Part shown: positions 44,928 through 53,257 of the stretch, in pieces
Layout of the letters: the number at the start of each line of letters is the position of its first letter
Position numbering within the stretch: position 1 is the stretch's first letter
NCBI RefSeq assembly: GCF_000744105.1
Contig: NZ_JQLH01000001.1
Coordinates: 2,232,001 to 2,296,000, forward strand
Direction: 5' to 3'
DNA: 64,000 nucleotides
Source: Maribacter forsetii DSM 18668
GTDB lineage: Bacteria > Bacteroidota > Bacteroidia > Flavobacteriales > Flavobacteriaceae
Notes under the pieces: model-generated
Databases searched by the model: none
Seen by the model: only the letters and a program-made list of their open reading frames with translations
What the model was told of the DNA's origin: nothing
Position numbers and translations under genes: made by a program

Positions 44928-45349
44928 TGAAGCAAGATTATTTTATTTCAACTGATAAAAACCTTGTCAATGTAGATGCAATTCAACAGTTTATTGCTAA
45001 TTCATATTGGGGTGACAATAGAACATTAGAAGAAATAAAAACAACGATTGAAAACTCTTACTGTTTTGGAATATACACTAAAGAAAATGATCAAATTGGC
45101 TTTGCCAGAGTAGTCACCGATTATATTTATTTCGGATATTTTATGGATGTGATTATTCTAGATAAATTTCAAGGTAAGGGTTATGGTAAGATTTTAGTGA
45201 ATGCGATGTTAGAAGATACTACCATTAAAAAACTTAAAACATTAGCATTAAAAACTAAAGATGCCCATTTGTTATATGAGCGTTTCGGATTTAATAAAAT
45301 AGGAGATTCACCATTGTGGATGTCTGTTGATAAACAAATTTTAGATTAA
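44927..45349 (+). CDS. GNAT-family N-acetyltransferase in the his operon
   Basis: This 140-residue protein has the GNAT fold, with the acetyl-CoA loop LDKFQGKGYGKILVNAM and the C-terminal HLLYERFGFNKIG. The substrate is unknown. Start and the hisH stop overlap by one base (TAATG), and hisA begins 3 bases after its stop, so it is a fixed passenger of the operon with coupled translation. Confidence 0.88.
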   Translation: MKQDYFISTDKNLVNVDAIQQFIANSYWGDNRTLEEIKTTIENSYCFGIYTKENDQIGFARVVTDYIYFGYFMDVIILDKFQGKGYGKILVNAMLEDTTIKKLKTLALKTKDAHLLYERFGFNKIGDSPLWMSVDKQILD

Positions 45350-45352
45350 AGA

Positions 45353-46084
45353 ATGAGAATTATTCCTGCTATAGATATCATTGATGGTAAATGTGTCCGC
45401 CTTTCTAAGGGAGACTACGATACCAAAAAAATATATAATGAGAACCCGTTAGAGGTAGCTAAAGAATTTGAGGCACACGGAATTCAACATTTACACTTGG
45501 TAGATTTAGATGGTGCGAAATCAAAGCATATTGTAAATCATAAAGTACTGGAGCAAATTGCTTCGCAAACCAATTTAAATATTGATTTTGGAGGTGGATT
45601 AAAAACCGATGACGATTTACGCATTGCTTTTGAAAGTGGCGCACAGCAGATTACGGGTGGTAGCATTGCGGTCAAAGATTCAGATACGTTTTTGGGTTGG
45701 ATTGAAAAACATGGTTCAGAAAGAATTATTCTTGGAGCAGACGCTATGGATGAAAAAGTTGCTGTATCCGGTTGGTTAGAGGAATCTAAAGAAGAATTGA
45801 TTCCCTTTATACAATCGTACCAAGCAAAAGGTATACAATATGTTATTTGTACAGATATTAGTAAAGATGGTATGCTAGAAGGTCCTTCTTTCGACTTATA
45901 TTCCAAAATTATAAGTTCAACAGACGCAGGATTAAAACTAATAGCTAGTGGCGGAATATCTACTTTTGACGAGTTACCAAAACTAGCAGAAATGGGTTGT
46001 GAAGGTACTATCATCGGTAAGGCGATTTATGAAAATAGAATCAGTCTTAAGCAATTGGAATCGTATATTTTAAATAATGGATAA
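45353..46084 (+). CDS. hisA: Phosphoribosylformimino-AICAR-P isomerase
   Basis: This 243-residue TIM barrel begins MRIIPAIDIIDGKCVRLSKG, has HLHLVDLDGAK, the phosphate-binding FGGGLKTDDD and the second-half ASGGISTFDEL. It is full length. The next gene (DinB-like) starts inside the last codons of hisA, overlapping by 8 bases. Confidence 0.97.
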   Translation: MRIIPAIDIIDGKCVRLSKGDYDTKKIYNENPLEVAKEFEAHGIQHLHLVDLDGAKSKHIVNHKVLEQIASQTNLNIDFGGGLKTDDDLRIAFESGAQQITGGSIAVKDSDTFLGWIEKHGSERIILGADAMDEKVAVSGWLEESKEELIPFIQSYQAKGIQYVICTDISKDGMLEGPSFDLYSKIISSTDAGLKLIASGGISTFDELPKLAEMGCEGTIIGKAIYENRISLKQLESYILNNG

Positions 46085-46592
46085 GGAAGAACGATTAGTA
46101 CAAGAAATTGTTGAAAATGCCATGTATCGTATGGACGAAAGCACGCGCATGATCAAGAAAAGTCTTGCTGAAATTTCAGAAGAAGAAATTTGGCAGAAGC
46201 CTAACCCTTCTTTGAACAGTATGGCTAATCTTATTTTACATCTATGTGGTAATATGACGCAATATGTAATTTCTTCTATTGGCGAGATTGATGATAATAG
46301 AGATAGAGATGCCGAATTTTCAGTGAATTCAGGTCTAACAAAAACTGAGTTGTTACATAAGTTAGAAGATACGGTAGATTCCGTAAAACGGGTCATATTC
46401 GATTCTACAGTCGATAAGTTGATAAAAGTTAGGTCTGTACAAGGAATGTCTTTTTCTGGGATCGGTGCTATTATGCATGCCGTTGAACACTATTCCTACC
46501 ATACGGGTCAAATAGCTTTTTATATAAAACTGATTAAAGAAAAGGATTTGGGATTTTATGACGGAGTAGATTTGAATATAAAAAATAAGTAA
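46077..46592 (+). CDS. DinB-like protein in the his operon
   Basis: This 171-residue four-helix protein fits the DinB/DUF1572 group: NLILHLCGNMTQYV (first metal His), and AVEHYSYHTGQIAFYIK (two further His). The fold is shared with thiol transferases; the substrate is unknown. It overlaps hisA by 8 bases and is followed by a 120-base spacer full of AAGTAC-type repeats before hisF. It is not closely similar to the DinB-like protein at 19606. Confidence 0.85.
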   Translation: MDKEERLVQEIVENAMYRMDESTRMIKKSLAEISEEEIWQKPNPSLNSMANLILHLCGNMTQYVISSIGEIDDNRDRDAEFSVNSGLTKTELLHKLEDTVDSVKRVIFDSTVDKLIKVRSVQGMSFSGIGAIMHAVEHYSYHTGQIAFYIKLIKEKDLGFYDGVDLNIKNK

Positions 46593-46599
46593 AGAGAAA

Positions 46600-46707
46600 A
46601 AAGTACAAAGTACAAAGTACGAAGTACGAAGTACTGGGAGAACAGTAATTGACAACTTGATGTTAACAAAGAATACTTAGTACTTAATACTAAGTACTTA
46701 ATACTTG
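46600..46707. repeat. AAGTAC-type simple repeats before hisF
   Basis: Bases 46600-46634 hold tandem AAGTAC-like words and bases 46672-46707 hold TACTTAATAC and AAGTACTTAATAC words, the reverse complement type. The two blocks could pair to form a long hairpin inside the his transcript. The 37 bases between them show nothing recognisable. Confidence 0.65.
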
Positions 46708-46712
46708 AAAAA

Positions 46713-47468
46713 ATGCTTGCAAAAAGAATAATACCTTGTTTAGATATCAAAGATGGTAGAACCGTAAAAGGTGTCAATTTCGTTGATTTACGTGATGCTG
46801 GCGATCCTGTTGAGTTGGCTGAAATTTACAGCCGAGAAGGGGCAGATGAATTGGTGTTCTTGGACATTTCTGCTACGGAACAAAAACGTAAAACTTTGGC
46901 AGACTTAGTATATCGCGTAGCGGAAAAGGTAAATATACCATTTACTGTTGGTGGCGGAATATCATCTGTTGAAGACGTTGATGTTTTATTACATAACGGA
47001 GCTGATAAGGTTTCTATTAATTCATCTGCAGTAAAGAATCCGCAGTTGATTAATGATTTGGTTGCTAAATTTGGGTCGCAATGTATTGTAGTTGCTATAG
47101 ACGCCAAACAGATAGATGGTGATTGGATAGTGCATTTAGTAGGTGGAAAAGTACCTACAGAGCGCAAATTATTTGAATGGGCAAAAGAAGTTGAGGAACG
47201 CGGAGCTGGTGAAATTTTATTTACTTCTATGGATAATGACGGTACTAAAGACGGATTTGCAAATGAAGCTTTAGCAAGATTATCTTCTGAATTAAATATT
47301 CCGATAATTGCTTCTGGTGGAGCAGGTAATAAACAACATTTTAGCGATACTTTTACAGAAGGTAAAGCAGATGCAGCATTGGCAGCAAGTGTTTTTCACT
47401 TCAAAGAAATTGGTATACAAGAATTGAAACTTGAGTTACAAGGAAATGGGATTCCTGTGAGGATTTAG
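46713..47468 (+). CDS. hisF: Imidazole glycerol phosphate synthase, cyclase subunit
   Basis: This 251-residue TIM barrel begins MLAKRIIPCLDIKDGRTVKG, has the catalytic Asp in PCLDIKDG and in TSMDNDGTKDG, and phosphate loops VGGGISSVED and ASGGAGNKQH. It partners with HisH. It is separated from DinB by a repeat block and from hisIE by a 129-base spacer that has a dispersed palindromic repeat. Confidence 0.97.
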   Translation: MLAKRIIPCLDIKDGRTVKGVNFVDLRDAGDPVELAEIYSREGADELVFLDISATEQKRKTLADLVYRVAEKVNIPFTVGGGISSVEDVDVLLHNGADKVSINSSAVKNPQLINDLVAKFGSQCIVVAIDAKQIDGDWIVHLVGGKVPTERKLFEWAKEVEERGAGEILFTSMDNDGTKDGFANEALARLSSELNIPIIASGGAGNKQHFSDTFTEGKADAALAASVFHFKEIGIQELKLELQGNGIPVRI

Positions 47469-47530
47469 TTTACTGTAGGAGACGCCAATGTTCAGTATCA
47501 GTACCAGTTTACAGTTTTGACAAACGAAAT

Positions 47531-47554
47531 GTCACTTCGGCTACGCTCAGTAAC
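47531..47554. repeat. Dispersed palindromic repeat between hisF and hisIE
   Basis: GTCACTTCGGCTACGCTCAG plus TAAC. It is the same family as 41024-41047, with 20 of 24 bases shared by my count, and as the inverted copy at 63682-63705. Confidence 0.7.
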
Positions 47555-47597
47555 CGATTTTAAAATAGAATAAAAATAAAATTAGAATACAATACAT

Positions 47598-48206
47598 ATG
47601 GAGTTTAATACGCCGAATTGGGAGAAAATGAGTGACGGATTAGTACCTGCAATCATACAGGATGCACGAACTAAAAATGTATTAATGCTTGGTTATATGA
47701 ATGCAGATGCATTAGCTAAGACTACCGATACTGGAAAAGTAACTTTCTTTAGTCGCTCAAAACAGCGGTTATGGACAAAAGGTGAGGAGAGCGGAAACTT
47801 TTTAAACTTGGTCTCCATCAAAAACGATTGTGATAACGATTCACTTTTAATTAATGTAAATCCAGTTGGTCCAACGTGTCATACAGGTACTGATACTTGC
47901 TGGAGTGAAAAAAATAATTCTAATTTTGGATTTTTCTCGGAATTGGAAAGCACTATCGAAGAACGAAGAACTACTGCAGATGACAGTACATCTTATGTAG
48001 CTTCTTTATTTAAGAAAGGTATCAACAAAGTTGCCCAAAAAGTAGGGGAGGAAGCTGTTGAAACTGTTATAGAGGCAATGGATAATAATGATGAACTGTT
48101 CTTGTATGAAAGCGCAGATTTACTATTTCACTATTTAATGTTATTACAAGCAAAAGGTTTTACGCTAAAAGATATTGAAGCGGAACTAATGAAGAGGAAA
48201 AAGTAA
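47598..48206 (+). CDS. hisIE: Bifunctional phosphoribosyl-AMP cyclohydrolase / phosphoribosyl-ATP pyrophosphatase
   Basis: This 202-residue fusion has HisI (about 1-105; VLMLGYMNADALAKT, VTFFSRSKQRLWTKGEESG, and the zinc cysteines in CDNDSLLINVNPVGPTCHTG) and HisE (about 110-202; SYVASLFKKGINKVAQKVGE then EAVETVIEA). It performs steps 2 and 3 and closes the operon. A terminator follows 25 bases later. Confidence 0.97.
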   Translation: MEFNTPNWEKMSDGLVPAIIQDARTKNVLMLGYMNADALAKTTDTGKVTFFSRSKQRLWTKGEESGNFLNLVSIKNDCDNDSLLINVNPVGPTCHTGTDTCWSEKNNSNFGFFSELESTIEERRTTADDSTSYVASLFKKGINKVAQKVGEEAVETVIEAMDNNDELFLYESADLLFHYLMLLQAKGFTLKDIEAELMKRKK

Positions 48207-48230
48207 TTTAAATACTTTAATAAATTAAAA

Positions 48231-48277
48231 CAATACCTATTTAATAGCTTAAAGGCAATTAAATAGGTATTTGCTTT
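48231..48277 (+). terminator. Terminator of the his operon
   Basis: AATACCTATTTAAT and ATTAAATAGGTATT form a perfect 14-bp stem with a 12-base loop, followed by TGCTTTT. The T-run is short, but position and stem support termination. Confidence 0.65.
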
Positions 48278-48394
48278 TAGGATAACCGTTGTTAACCTAT
48301 TCTATTTTGGAGTTTATCTGTTGTACTAGTGTGCTTAATAGACCTTTGTTTTAATTCTTGATTAAAGTCAACAACTAACCCTATTTTATTTGGT

Positions 48395-48808
48395 TTAAGG
48401 AAAAGTTCTCTCCATAATTACGAAATCTATTCCACCTTTCACATAAGTTTTGTTGGTTACTATCATCCCGAATTTAGTGTAATAATTAGTCTTGCTCTGT
48501 CTAGCATTGCACCAGATTTTTGTTAGTGATTCTGTAGCGGCTATTTGCATTATTTCATTTAATAATATACTACCATATCCTTTGCCTTGGTGACTTTCTA
48601 ATGTAGCAAATTTTCTAAATTGGGCTTCCTTATGATGTATGAACAGAGAGATTACTGATGTTAATTGGTCTTCTAAAAATAGACCGTAATGCCTTCCCAC
48701 GTTGTCTTTAGGTAATTTGATATAATTTAAAGGCTTGTTGGGCCACATAACCTGGTGTCTAATGACTAATGTTTCCTGAGAAGTAATTTCAATGATTTTG
48801 TACGACAT
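48395..48808 (-). CDS. GNAT-family N-acetyltransferase
   Basis: This 137-residue protein has the GNAT acetyl-CoA loop ATLESHQGKGYGSILLNEIM and TKIWCNARQSKTNYYTKFGM near the C-terminus. The substrate is unknown. It is convergent with the his operon; the 117 bases before it show no feature besides the his terminator. Confidence 0.85.
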   Translation of the reverse strand: MSYKIIEITSQETLVIRHQVMWPNKPLNYIKLPKDNVGRHYGLFLEDQLTSVISLFIHHKEAQFRKFATLESHQGKGYGSILLNEIMQIAATESLTKIWCNARQSKTNYYTKFGMIVTNKTYVKGGIDFVIMERTFP

Positions 48809-48874
48809 AATCCAGCAACTACAAGTTGCTCAAATGTAATCAGGTTTTGTGGGTTATTCAAACACTAATTTGTC

Positions 48875-49042
48875 TTAAACTTTATCTACTGAAACCCACT
48901 TAAATTTTATAGGAGACCAATTGTCTTTACTTTCGGTTGACGCGTTATTTTTTATGTAAACGGTATCATCTTTTGTAAATACATGCTGGGTGTCAATTAC
49001 TTCTTGTGAATAGATTTTAGTAGGTTTTTTATTTTCGATCAA
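48875..49042 (-). pseudogene. Possible gene remnant encoding a C-terminal fragment
   Basis: On the minus strand an open frame of about 56 codons without ATG ends at a stop at 48875-48877. It reads GLIENKKPTKIYSQEVIDTQ, then HVFTKDDTVYIKNNAS and NWSPIKFKWVSVDKV. The composition looks coding. It could be a decayed 3' part of a gene, or chance. No relative is recognised. It fills most of the 300-base gap between the GNAT and HxlR genes. Confidence 0.3.
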
Positions 49043-49108
49043 ACCGATATTTTTTTAGTAAAACCCAATATTCTGTATTTTGTTGTGTTAATGAATAGTT
49101 AATTAGTT

Positions 49109-49429
49109 TTATACTAGATTGTTAGAGTTGTCTTTTGCTCCCCATGAATCTAAGCTCAATAGAATATTTTCCAGTGATTTTCCACGCTCACTTAAGCCAT
49201 ATTCTACTTTTGGAGGTACTACTGGGAAAACCTCGCGTATAATCAATCCGTCTTTTTCTAACTCTCTTACGGTTTGGGTAAACATTTTATTTGATATGCC
49301 CGGTACTTTTTTTTGTAGTACACCAGACCGAACCCGACCCTCCAAAAGATGAAAAAGTACAATGGGTTTCCATTTTGTACCAATTAAATTCATGGTATGG
49401 TCTAAGGGACAATATTTTTTTGAATTCAT
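49109..49429 (-). CDS. HxlR-family transcriptional regulator
   Basis: This 106-residue winged-HTH protein shows the HxlR pattern: KYCPLDHTMNLIGTKWKPIV (with the N-terminal Cys often used as a sensor), MFTQTVRELEKDGLI and VEYGLSERGKSLENIL. These regulators often respond to electrophiles or redox stress. It is divergent from a VOC-family gene with a 118-base shared region that contains a palindrome, so it probably controls that gene and itself. Confidence 0.92.
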   Translation of the reverse strand: MNSKKYCPLDHTMNLIGTKWKPIVLFHLLEGRVRSGVLQKKVPGISNKMFTQTVRELEKDGLIIREVFPVVPPKVEYGLSERGKSLENILLSLDSWGAKDNSNNLV

Positions 49430-49443
49430 ATGAAATATAACTA

Positions 49444-49456
49444 ACTGATAATCAGT
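49444..49456. promoter_or_regulatory. Palindrome in HxlR/VOC divergent region
   Basis: ACTGATAATCAGT is a perfect 6-bp inverted repeat around one base, 15 bases upstream of the HxlR start codon. A second symmetrical-looking stretch with GTAACTATAGTAC follows at 49472-49484. They are candidate HxlR operators. Confidence 0.4.
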
Positions 49457-49547
49457 AATTAACTCTTTTTGGTAACTATAGTACTTTTAGGTAAGTTATT
49501 GTCAATAAGGCAAATATAGATTTATTTTGTACTATAAAATAATAGAT

Positions 49548-50060
49548 ATGAAAACAAATACAGCATACCCCAAATCATTTTCACATATTGGCATTACAGT
49601 TCCTAATATTACAAAGGCTGTAAAATTTTACTCAGAAGTAATGGGCTGGTATGTTATTATGGAACCATCAAAAATTAAGAAAGAGAAAGAAACCGCTATC
49701 GGTCTTATGTGTATTGATGTCTTTGGCGATGATTGGGAAGAGTTTGAAATTGCCCACATGTCAACTTCTGACGGAATAGGTGTTGAGTTATTCTCTTTTC
49801 CTCATGGAGTAAAAGAAGCTGCGGAGTTTAGTCCGTTTAATACCGGTTTGTTTCACTTTTGTATTCAAGACCCTAATATTGAAGATTTGGTTGCCAAAAT
49901 CGTGGAAAATGGTGGTAAGCAAAGAATGCCGATTCGTGAGTATTATCCAAAAGACAAGCCATACAAAATGTGTTATGTAGAAGACCCTTTCGGAATCGTT
50001 TTCGAAGTATACACACATAGTTATGAATTAACGTATTCTTCTGGTGCTTATACTGGATAA
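49548..50060 (+). CDS. VOC-superfamily (glyoxalase-like) protein
   Basis: This protein (170 residues from the ATG at 49548) has paired beta-alpha-beta-beta-beta modules: FSHIGITVPNITKAVKFYSE, then VELFSFPHG and FHFCIQDPNIEDLVAKI, ending EDPFGIVFEVYTHSYE. Metal ligands at the usual places (His in SHIGI, Glu in VELF, His in LFHFC, Glu in VFEVY) are present. Possible roles are a glyoxalase, dioxygenase or thiol-adduct enzyme. A TTG seven codons upstream is in frame but the ATG is preferred. Divergent from the HxlR gene. Confidence 0.85.
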   Translation: MKTNTAYPKSFSHIGITVPNITKAVKFYSEVMGWYVIMEPSKIKKEKETAIGLMCIDVFGDDWEEFEIAHMSTSDGIGVELFSFPHGVKEAAEFSPFNTGLFHFCIQDPNIEDLVAKIVENGGKQRMPIREYYPKDKPYKMCYVEDPFGIVFEVYTHSYELTYSSGAYTG

Positions 50061-50076
50061 GTTTAAAATACAAAGC

Positions 50077-50120
50077 TAAAAAAGCGATTAATGTTTAATT
50101 AAACATTAATCGCTTTTTTA
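50077..50120. terminator. 44-bp perfect palindrome, bidirectional terminator
   Basis: The sequence from 50077 to 50120 is a perfect palindrome: a run of six A, GCGATTAATGTTTAA, and the mirror ending in six T. It lies 17 bases after the VOC stop codon and gives a strong stem with a T-run. Confidence 0.8.
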
Positions 50121-50207
50121 TTTCAATGACTTCATTACTAAGTGAATATAAATTTTATATCTTTAACTATCCCTCAGAATGTTTCATTTTAAAACCACCA
50201 CCAAATT

Positions 50208-51221
50208 ATGAAATCATCTGTTATTTTTCTTAGAGTATTTCTACTAAGTTTCATATGGCTACTTTTCACTTCATTTTTTAAATCACATCATTTTAAACCA
50301 ATATCTATAGAAGATAATTCAGAAGTTTTAGAGCTGAATACAGACGGACTCTATTACGCTGAATTTTACGATTATATTTTCCGTGGTCATTTCGAAGAAC
50401 TTGACGTTAGTAGAGATGACATGCAATTTCTACTAATTTTTGGGCAATACTTAAGGGCTTACGGTGGGCAATGTGCTAATTCGTTACCAGCAAATAAAGT
50501 AGAAATTATGAATCAAACCTGTGCAACAGAAGAGGTGACTACCGATGGCTACGGCATAGAGGTGAGTAGAATATGTGTTGAATACGTTTGGGTAGGTAGC
50601 GGATTGTATGCAAAGCCAGATTTATATGATGCTAAAATGGAAATTGAAGGTAAACAAAGAGCGAATGGGCTAGGTACGATGATGAAGATGATTACCGACC
50701 CTAATAGCATGGGTAATTCTGTGGATATGGCTCATAAGGCAACGGGACTTAAAAATGACATGTCTAAAATTTTTAAACTTAACCCATGTGATAGTCCCGG
50801 TTTAAAACGCTTTGAAGAAAACTTAAAACTTTTTGCGCTGAACGAACCTGGTATACGAATGAATGAAGACAGTAAGTATACTACGATGAAAAAGTCTGGC
50901 GGGCCAACAGGCAATCAAAACTTTGGTAAGTTGGTTGATGATTTGGTTTATGATCAATCTCAAACATGGTCTTTTAACAGATATACTAAGGGAAGTATTT
51001 CTGGAGTAACAACATCATCTCGTGACACCCAAGGCAGACCAATGGTGTTAAGTGCCAATTATAACTTTTCCGGGTTTAGTGGTAATAGCAAAGGATCTGT
51101 GCGTATTACTTTTAAAAACGGATTGCCTAAGTGTATCTATTTCTATGATTTTCCGCAAAATTGTAAAACACCGAATAGCAGTATTCTATCTTCGTATGTA
51201 GAAGGAAAATATGCTAACTAA
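50208..51221 (+). CDS. Secreted protein, unknown function
   Basis: This 337-residue protein begins with a signal peptide or membrane anchor (about 1-27; VIFLRVFLLSFIWLLFTSFF). The mature part has about seven cysteines (for example GGQCANSLPANKVEIMNQTC, VSRICVEYVWVG, LNPCDSPGLKRF and LPKCIYFYDFPQNCK), which suggests disulphides and an extracytoplasmic site. The N-terminal half has a YYAEFYDYIFRGHFEELDV segment. No family is recognised. It is a single gene, convergent with the glycoside hydrolase gene. Confidence 0.75.
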   Translation: MKSSVIFLRVFLLSFIWLLFTSFFKSHHFKPISIEDNSEVLELNTDGLYYAEFYDYIFRGHFEELDVSRDDMQFLLIFGQYLRAYGGQCANSLPANKVEIMNQTCATEEVTTDGYGIEVSRICVEYVWVGSGLYAKPDLYDAKMEIEGKQRANGLGTMMKMITDPNSMGNSVDMAHKATGLKNDMSKIFKLNPCDSPGLKRFEENLKLFALNEPGIRMNEDSKYTTMKKSGGPTGNQNFGKLVDDLVYDQSQTWSFNRYTKGSISGVTTSSRDTQGRPMVLSANYNFSGFSGNSKGSVRITFKNGLPKCIYFYDFPQNCKTPNSSILSSYVEGKYAN

Positions 51222-51245
51222 AAATTTTAAATTCTCAGTTAGCAT
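51211..51245. terminator. Hairpin between convergent genes
   Basis: ATGCTAACT and AGTTAGCAT form a perfect 9-bp stem with a 17-base loop, overlapping the stop of the secreted-protein gene. No T-run is present, so it is a weak candidate. Confidence 0.35.
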
Positions 51246-51256
51246 ATCTAATAGTA

Positions 51257-53065
51257 TTATCTCTTATCCATTTCAAGATAATACTCTTGTAAGGTGAAAA
51301 AAGCCTTCTTCTTCATGCCTTGTTCAGAGATCAATCCTTTTCTATTGAAATCATCTTGAATTCGTCGTAGTGGACGTCTTGATGAACGAAAGTCCATCAA
51401 AATCCATGGAGATAATCCTGACATAAAATCGATGTTTTTCATCATTTCAATATTAGACTTAAAGAGTTCATCTTGGTATTCTTCTGTCCATCTTTCATTT
51501 TTATCACCATGTAAGCCATATAAAGCCCCACCGCCAATTTCACTCATGATCATTGGTTTGTTGTAAGCACTTGCCCATTTAATACTACTACATGAATCTA
51601 AATCACCATAATACCATCCGCAATAATTATTGATCCCAATAACATCAACGACTTCACCTAACGGGTCTTCTATTAAATTACCATCATCACCCTTGCCTTG
51701 CGTATCTAAAGCAGCTGTAATTAATCGTGTATCATCTAATTGTCGTGCTTTTTGGGCTAAATTTCCTATAAACGATAAACGTGGCTCACTTTCAGGTGTT
51801 TCATTTGCCATAGACCATAAAACCACCGCAGCTCTGTTTTTATCTCGGGAAATCATCTCGGTCAATTGATTTTCAGCATTGGCGTATGTGTCTTCATTAT
51901 CGAATTGTATGGTCCAATACACGGGAATTTCTGACCAGATCAAAAAGCCCATTTTTTCTGCCTCTTTCACCATTGCCTCGGAATGTGGATAATGTGCCAG
52001 TCGTAAAAAATTGCAACCCAATTCTTTTGCCCAGTTCAATAGTACTTTGCATTCTTCGGCAGATACAATACGACCTGTTTTAAAGGCTGCTTCTTCATGA
52101 ATGCTAATTCCTTTTAAAAAGGTTTCCTTACCATTGACCAATATTTTTGAGCCGTCTGTAGAAATATTTCTAAATCCTATATGATCGATTAGTTTATCAG
52201 TACTGGTTTCAATTATTACCTCATACAATTTAGGCGATTTTGGAGACCATAATTTAGGTTTGGCTTTTATTGAAAAAGAAGCTTTTCCATTGGTAACTGT
52301 TGCCTTTACTGTTTTCTTAAGTTCTGGTATTTGAATGCTTAACGTTTCGCCATCATCAGAATTTGCTACAGCTACCCAGCCATTAATGGTATTATATTTC
52401 CCTTTCTCCAATTGAACTGAATAATCGGATATATGCTTTTTAGGAACGGTAACTAAATGAACAGACCTAGTTATACCACCATAGTTCCACCAATCTTGGT
52501 TTACGGTAGGTACATTTTCTTTTTTACGTTTGTTATCGACTTTAACTACAACAAAGTTATTTCCTTCAACGAGCTTATCTGTGACATTAAATTGGAACGG
52601 AGTGTAACCTCCAACATGTTTACCAATTTTTTCTCCGTTCAAATAAACGATTGCTTCATAATTAACTGCTTCAAAATATAGAAAGCTTTCTTCATTTTTA
52701 GTGGGCGTATAATTGAAATCTTTCTTGTACCACAATGTGCCTTCATAGTAGTATAACTTATCCATTTGGGTGTTCCAATCTCCTGGTACATTTAACTGAA
52801 GGCTGGTATCGAAATTATATTCTATAAGGTCAGAAGGCGATTGCATTTTTGCATTCTTAAAATAACCCTTATCATACTCTTGCAGTCTGTGATTGTAAAA
52901 TCCGTTTTCTAATGGATCTACGATAATATCCCATTTTCCATTTAATGATGTCTTTTGTCTGGCATCTATATTTTGAAGTAGATCAGCGTATTCCGTTTCT
53001 TGAGCAGCAATGGATATGCTGAAAAATATAAAGAAAAGGAGCGGAATGTTGGTAAGGCTTTTCAT
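51257..53065 (-). CDS. Secreted glycoside hydrolase family 2 enzyme
   Basis: This 602-residue protein has a signal peptide (about 1-21), a sugar-binding-like N-terminal domain (about 40-205), an Ig-like domain (about 210-300) and a TIM barrel (about 305-595). Active-site motifs are WSMANETPE (acid/base Glu422) and PMIMSEIGGGA (nucleophile Glu509). The length and LFLKGISIHEEA-type phrase fit beta-glucuronidase-like members, so the substrate may be a beta-linked uronic acid or galactoside from algal polysaccharide; that is an inference. The promoter region is shared with the TonB receptor gene, which is divergent. Confidence 0.9.
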   Translation of the reverse strand: MKSLTNIPLLFFIFFSISIAAQETEYADLLQNIDARQKTSLNGKWDIIVDPLENGFYNHRLQEYDKGYFKNAKMQSPSDLIEYNFDTSLQLNVPGDWNTQMDKLYYYEGTLWYKKDFNYTPTKNEESFLYFEAVNYEAIVYLNGEKIGKHVGGYTPFQFNVTDKLVEGNNFVVVKVDNKRKKENVPTVNQDWWNYGGITRSVHLVTVPKKHISDYSVQLEKGKYNTINGWVAVANSDDGETLSIQIPELKKTVKATVTNGKASFSIKAKPKLWSPKSPKLYEVIIETSTDKLIDHIGFRNISTDGSKILVNGKETFLKGISIHEEAAFKTGRIVSAEECKVLLNWAKELGCNFLRLAHYPHSEAMVKEAEKMGFLIWSEIPVYWTIQFDNEDTYANAENQLTEMISRDKNRAAVVLWSMANETPESEPRLSFIGNLAQKARQLDDTRLITAALDTQGKGDDGNLIEDPLGEVVDVIGINNYCGWYYGDLDSCSSIKWASAYNKPMIMSEIGGGALYGLHGDKNERWTEEYQDELFKSNIEMMKNIDFMSGLSPWILMDFRSSRRPLRRIQDDFNRKGLISEQGMKKKAFFTLQEYYLEMDKR

Positions 53066-53122
53066 TTGGTAAGCTGAGTTTTTAGTTTGGCTCGAAATTT
53101 ACCGTTTTAATTAAAAACAGGG

Positions 53123-53156
53123 CATATTTTTAAAACATTATTGTGTTTAAAATATG
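53123..53156. promoter_or_regulatory. Imperfect inverted repeat between GH2 and TonB receptor genes
   Basis: CATATTTTTAAAACA and TGTTTAAAATATG pair with two unpaired bases around a short loop, in the 192-base divergent spacer. It could be a regulator binding site. No TAnnTTTG box with good spacing is seen on either strand. Confidence 0.3.
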
Positions 53157-53257
53157 ACCGTCAATGTTAGCATTTTCTTAAATATTAATTTTTGGTGTAA
53201 CATTTTTGAAAGGATATAGTCATATTGCGGTATTCATCAATCAATTAAACAAACAAC

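Noticed and set aside
45538..46014. Open frame of 158 codons on the minus strand
   Set aside because: It is antisense to hisA, a certain gene, with no motif or start context of its own.
46362..46777. Minus-strand frames with repeated YFVLRT-like words
   Set aside because: They translate the AAGTAC repeats and parts of the DinB-like and hisF genes; not real proteins.
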